Below are positions 61,735-64,000 of a stretch of 64,000 nt of DNA, in pieces. The stretch is from Breoghania sp. L-A4 (GTDB taxonomy: Bacteria; Pseudomonadota; Alphaproteobacteria; Rhizobiales; Stappiaceae): the NCBI RefSeq assembly GCF_003432385.1, contig NZ_CP031841.1, positions 3,325,579 to 3,389,578 on the forward strand, read 5' to 3'. The position numbers and the translations under genes were made by a program. The notes under the pieces were generated by a model that made no database searches, had not been told where the DNA came from, and saw nothing but the letters and a program-made list of their open reading frames with translations. Within the stretch, counting starts at the first letter, position 1; each line of letters starts with the position of its first letter.

Positions 61735-63028
61735 ATGACCGCACAAGCTGCGCGCGCCCTGCCTGGCAAGGGCCAGAAGTCCGGGCAGATCCGCCTCGCC
61801 GAAATGCTTGGCGCGCTGAGCCACGCGCTCGTCATGGTGGAAGGGCAACCCCGGGGCCACTGCGTGCGCCGCTGCTGGATCGGCCGCAACATCGGCAAGC
61901 GCATAGGTCTCGACGAGGCACAGACCTGGGAGCTTTACTACACGCTCCTGCTCAAGGATCTCGGCTGCTCCAGCAATGCCGCGCGCATCTGCGAGCTGTA
62001 TCTGACCGACGACGTCAGCTTCAAACGAGACTTCAAGACCGTCGACAGCCACAGCCTCAGGCAGGCGCTGCGCTTCGTGCTGTCGCATACCGGGCTGAAG
62101 GCCGGCCTGTCCGAGCGCTTCCAGGCGCTCGTCAATGTGGTGCGCAACAGCGACCGCTTCGCTCGCGAGCTGATTGAAAGCCGATGCCACCGCGGCGGCG
62201 AAATCGCCCGCAAAATGCGGTTTTCGGAGGACGTCGCCGCGGGCATTCAGAACCTGGACGAACATTGGGACGGAAGCGGCCGTGCGCGAGATCCTCCACA
62301 GGGCGGGGCGCTGGTTCGACCCCGCCCTTGCCGACGCGTTCGAGCACGTCGCCAAGGACCCGGAGTTCTGGCAAGGGCTTGCCGCCGACGATCTGCAGGA
62401 GCGCATTTTCGATCTGGAACCGGCGCGTCACGCGATCACGCTGGACGAGGACTATCTCGACGACATCGCGCTGGCCTTCGCGCAAGTCATCGACTCCAAG
62501 AGCCCCTACACCGGCGGGCACAGCGAACGGGTGACGCTCTACACCGACGTCATCGCCGAGCAACTGGGTGTTCCGGAGGAGCGTCGGCGCTGGCTGAGAC
62601 GCGCGGCACTGCTGCACGACATCGGCAAGCTCAGTGTCTCCAACACCATCCTCGACAAGCCCGGCAAACTCGACGCGGACGAATGGGCGGCGATCCAGAT
62701 GCACACAGTGCATTCGGAGAATATCCTGCAGCAGATTGATGCGTTCGAAGAGCGGGCATTTGTCGCCGCCGCGCATCACGAACGGCTTGACGGCAAGAGC
62801 TATCCGCACGGCATCAGCGGGGATGACATCCGCTTCGAGACGCGGAGCATCACAACGGCCGACATCTTCGACGCCCTAACGGCAGACCGTCCCTACCGGT
62901 TGGCGATGCCGCTCGACAAGGCGCTGTCGGTCATGGAGGAGATGATCGGCACCGCCATCGACGGCGCCTGCTACGCGGCGCTGATCAAGGGCCTGGTGGC
63001 GCGCGATGAACGCGTCGCGGCCGCCTGA
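61735..63028 (+). pseudogene. HD-GYP/HD-domain phosphohydrolase gene with internal deletion
   Basis: The first frame starts MTAQAARALPGKGQKSGQIR and includes the degenerate N-terminal HD region (TLLLKDLGCSSNAARI) up to LDEHWDGSGR. The second frame starts within EAAVREILHRAGRWFDPALA and carries the C-terminal HD-GYP domain (HDIGKLSVSNTILDKPGKL, then HHERLDGKSYPHG). In relatives about 35-40 residues normally separate these parts. The junction lies at GGAAGCGGCC (62272-62281), readable as GSGR in one frame and EAAV in the other, consistent with a deletion between short repeats. It is probably inactive. Confidence 0.85.
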
Positions 63029-63056
63029 CGCCAGCAGACGCGAACGATACCGTTGC

Positions 63057-63437
63057 CTACTCCACGGTCACGTTGACCGCGTCCTCGTAGATCTCGACAC
63101 GAATCCAGACATTCGAGTTGACGATGCGCCGGGCCGCCCGTGGCTCGATGTAGCCGTTGAGGATCATCCGTTCCATCCGGGCGCGGTTCCTCGGCGAACC
63201 AAAGAAGCCATCCCCTTCGTCTCCGCGATCGCGAATACCGAAGCGATGATAATTCGCCCGGTCCTGCCGTACGATCTGCCACGGTTCGGTCAGGCGCGCG
63301 CCGCTGGAATTGTAGTGATCGTCTTCCCCGAGAAACGCCACATATTCGTCAAGCAGTTGCCCCTGCGCGCGACCCTCCGCCACGACGAAAAAGCTCCCCA
63401 TCAGTGCGGCCAGCACCATCAACCCCAAACGTTTCAT
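63057..63437 (-). CDS. Secreted protein of unknown function
   Basis: 126 residues from the ATG at 63437, with GGAGAG five bases upstream. Signal peptide MKRLGLMVLAALMGSFFVVA. The mature part is charged, with RQDRANYHRFGIRDRGDEGD and a C-terminal VWIRVEIYEDAVNVTVE. No family recognised. It lies just before purL on the opposite strand. Confidence 0.75.
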   Translation of the reverse strand: MKRLGLMVLAALMGSFFVVAEGRAQGQLLDEYVAFLGEDDHYNSSGARLTEPWQIVRQDRANYHRFGIRDRGDEGDGFFGSPRNRARMERMILNGYIEPRAARRIVNSNVWIRVEIYEDAVNVTVE

Positions 63438-63645
63438 GCATCTCTCCAACACAGATAGTGGTTCATACCACGACATGTAGCGCACCGGGTCCACGGCTTT
63501 CATTGATCGGCGTCAACATGTGCGCCCCGCCGCCCGATTGCCTCGGCTTTCTTCTCCCATTCTCGCTTCCGATCTGCTACACCGTCGCGCAAATACGAAC
63601 TCAGGCGCCGGCCAAAATCCGGGGCCGCAGATTCTTCGGACGCCC

Positions 63646-64000
<355 letters not shown>

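Overview
This is a high-GC chromosomal window from an alphaproteobacterium, most likely of the order Hyphomicrobiales (Rhizobiales). The evidence is marker families typical of that group: a DUF1476 (ATP synthase zeta-type inhibitor) gene beside purC, a DUF2007 gene beside a polyprenyl diphosphate synthase, a DUF6867 gene inside a liv operon, a DUF1127 gene, the split purS/purQ/purL FGAM synthase, and a Rhizobiales-style palindromic repeat. Genus cannot be fixed from sequence reading alone. No rRNA, tRNA or CRISPR array was recognised.

Layout. 1-5.7 kb holds a 5'-truncated GGDEF-EAL protein, a CueR-like MerR regulator, a beta-hydroxyacid dehydrogenase and a NIT-domain chemoreceptor. 5.8-15.8 kb is central metabolism: ppdK-meaB, a TPR protein overlapping ispE, a polyprenyl diphosphate synthase with a strong terminator, and DUF2007 plus a frameshifted tRNA1(Val)-type methyltransferase. 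15.9-20.9 kb has a MoxR ATPase/VWA pair, pcaB-pcaD of the beta-ketoadipate pathway, and a small cytochrome c. 21-30 kb is a complete branched-chain amino-acid/amide ABC transporter (livHMGF, DUF6867, livK), a flavin reductase, a PobR/HpaA-like AraC regulator and a P1 peptidase. 30-34.2 kb is a frameshifted indolepyruvate:ferredoxin oxidoreductase divergent from an Lrp regulator. 34.2-40.3 kb holds an amino-acid oxidase, a BASS transporter, DUF2259, a YcaQ-like protein, and an unrecognised three-gene cassette (116-aa protein, C-terminal-HTH protein, two-TM protein). 40.3-43.6 kb is one gene for an Amt-PAS-GGDEF-EAL fusion.

45-64 kb is the purine region: purB, then a phosphoesterase, hydrolases and an aldolase, DUF1476, purC, purS, a coiled-coil gene and purQ. 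The start of purL lies at the right edge. purQ and purL are separated by about 11.4 kb of accessory DNA: a ZntB-like transporter, a chemoreceptor, AraC/peroxiredoxin, a Ca/Na antiporter between 158-bp duplications of the peroxiredoxin 3' end, two nearly identical 272-bp inverted MITEs around a DUF1127/MocR/PhnA segment, and a broken HD-GYP gene. This is the most rearranged part of the window.

Recurrent themes are c-di-GMP and chemotaxis signalling (two GGDEF-EAL proteins, a broken HD-GYP, two chemoreceptors) and amino-acid/aromatic catabolism (liv, IOR, amino-acid oxidase, pca, flavin reductase). Three genes are interrupted: two by single-base losses in C/G runs, which could be sequencing errors, and one by an apparent internal deletion.
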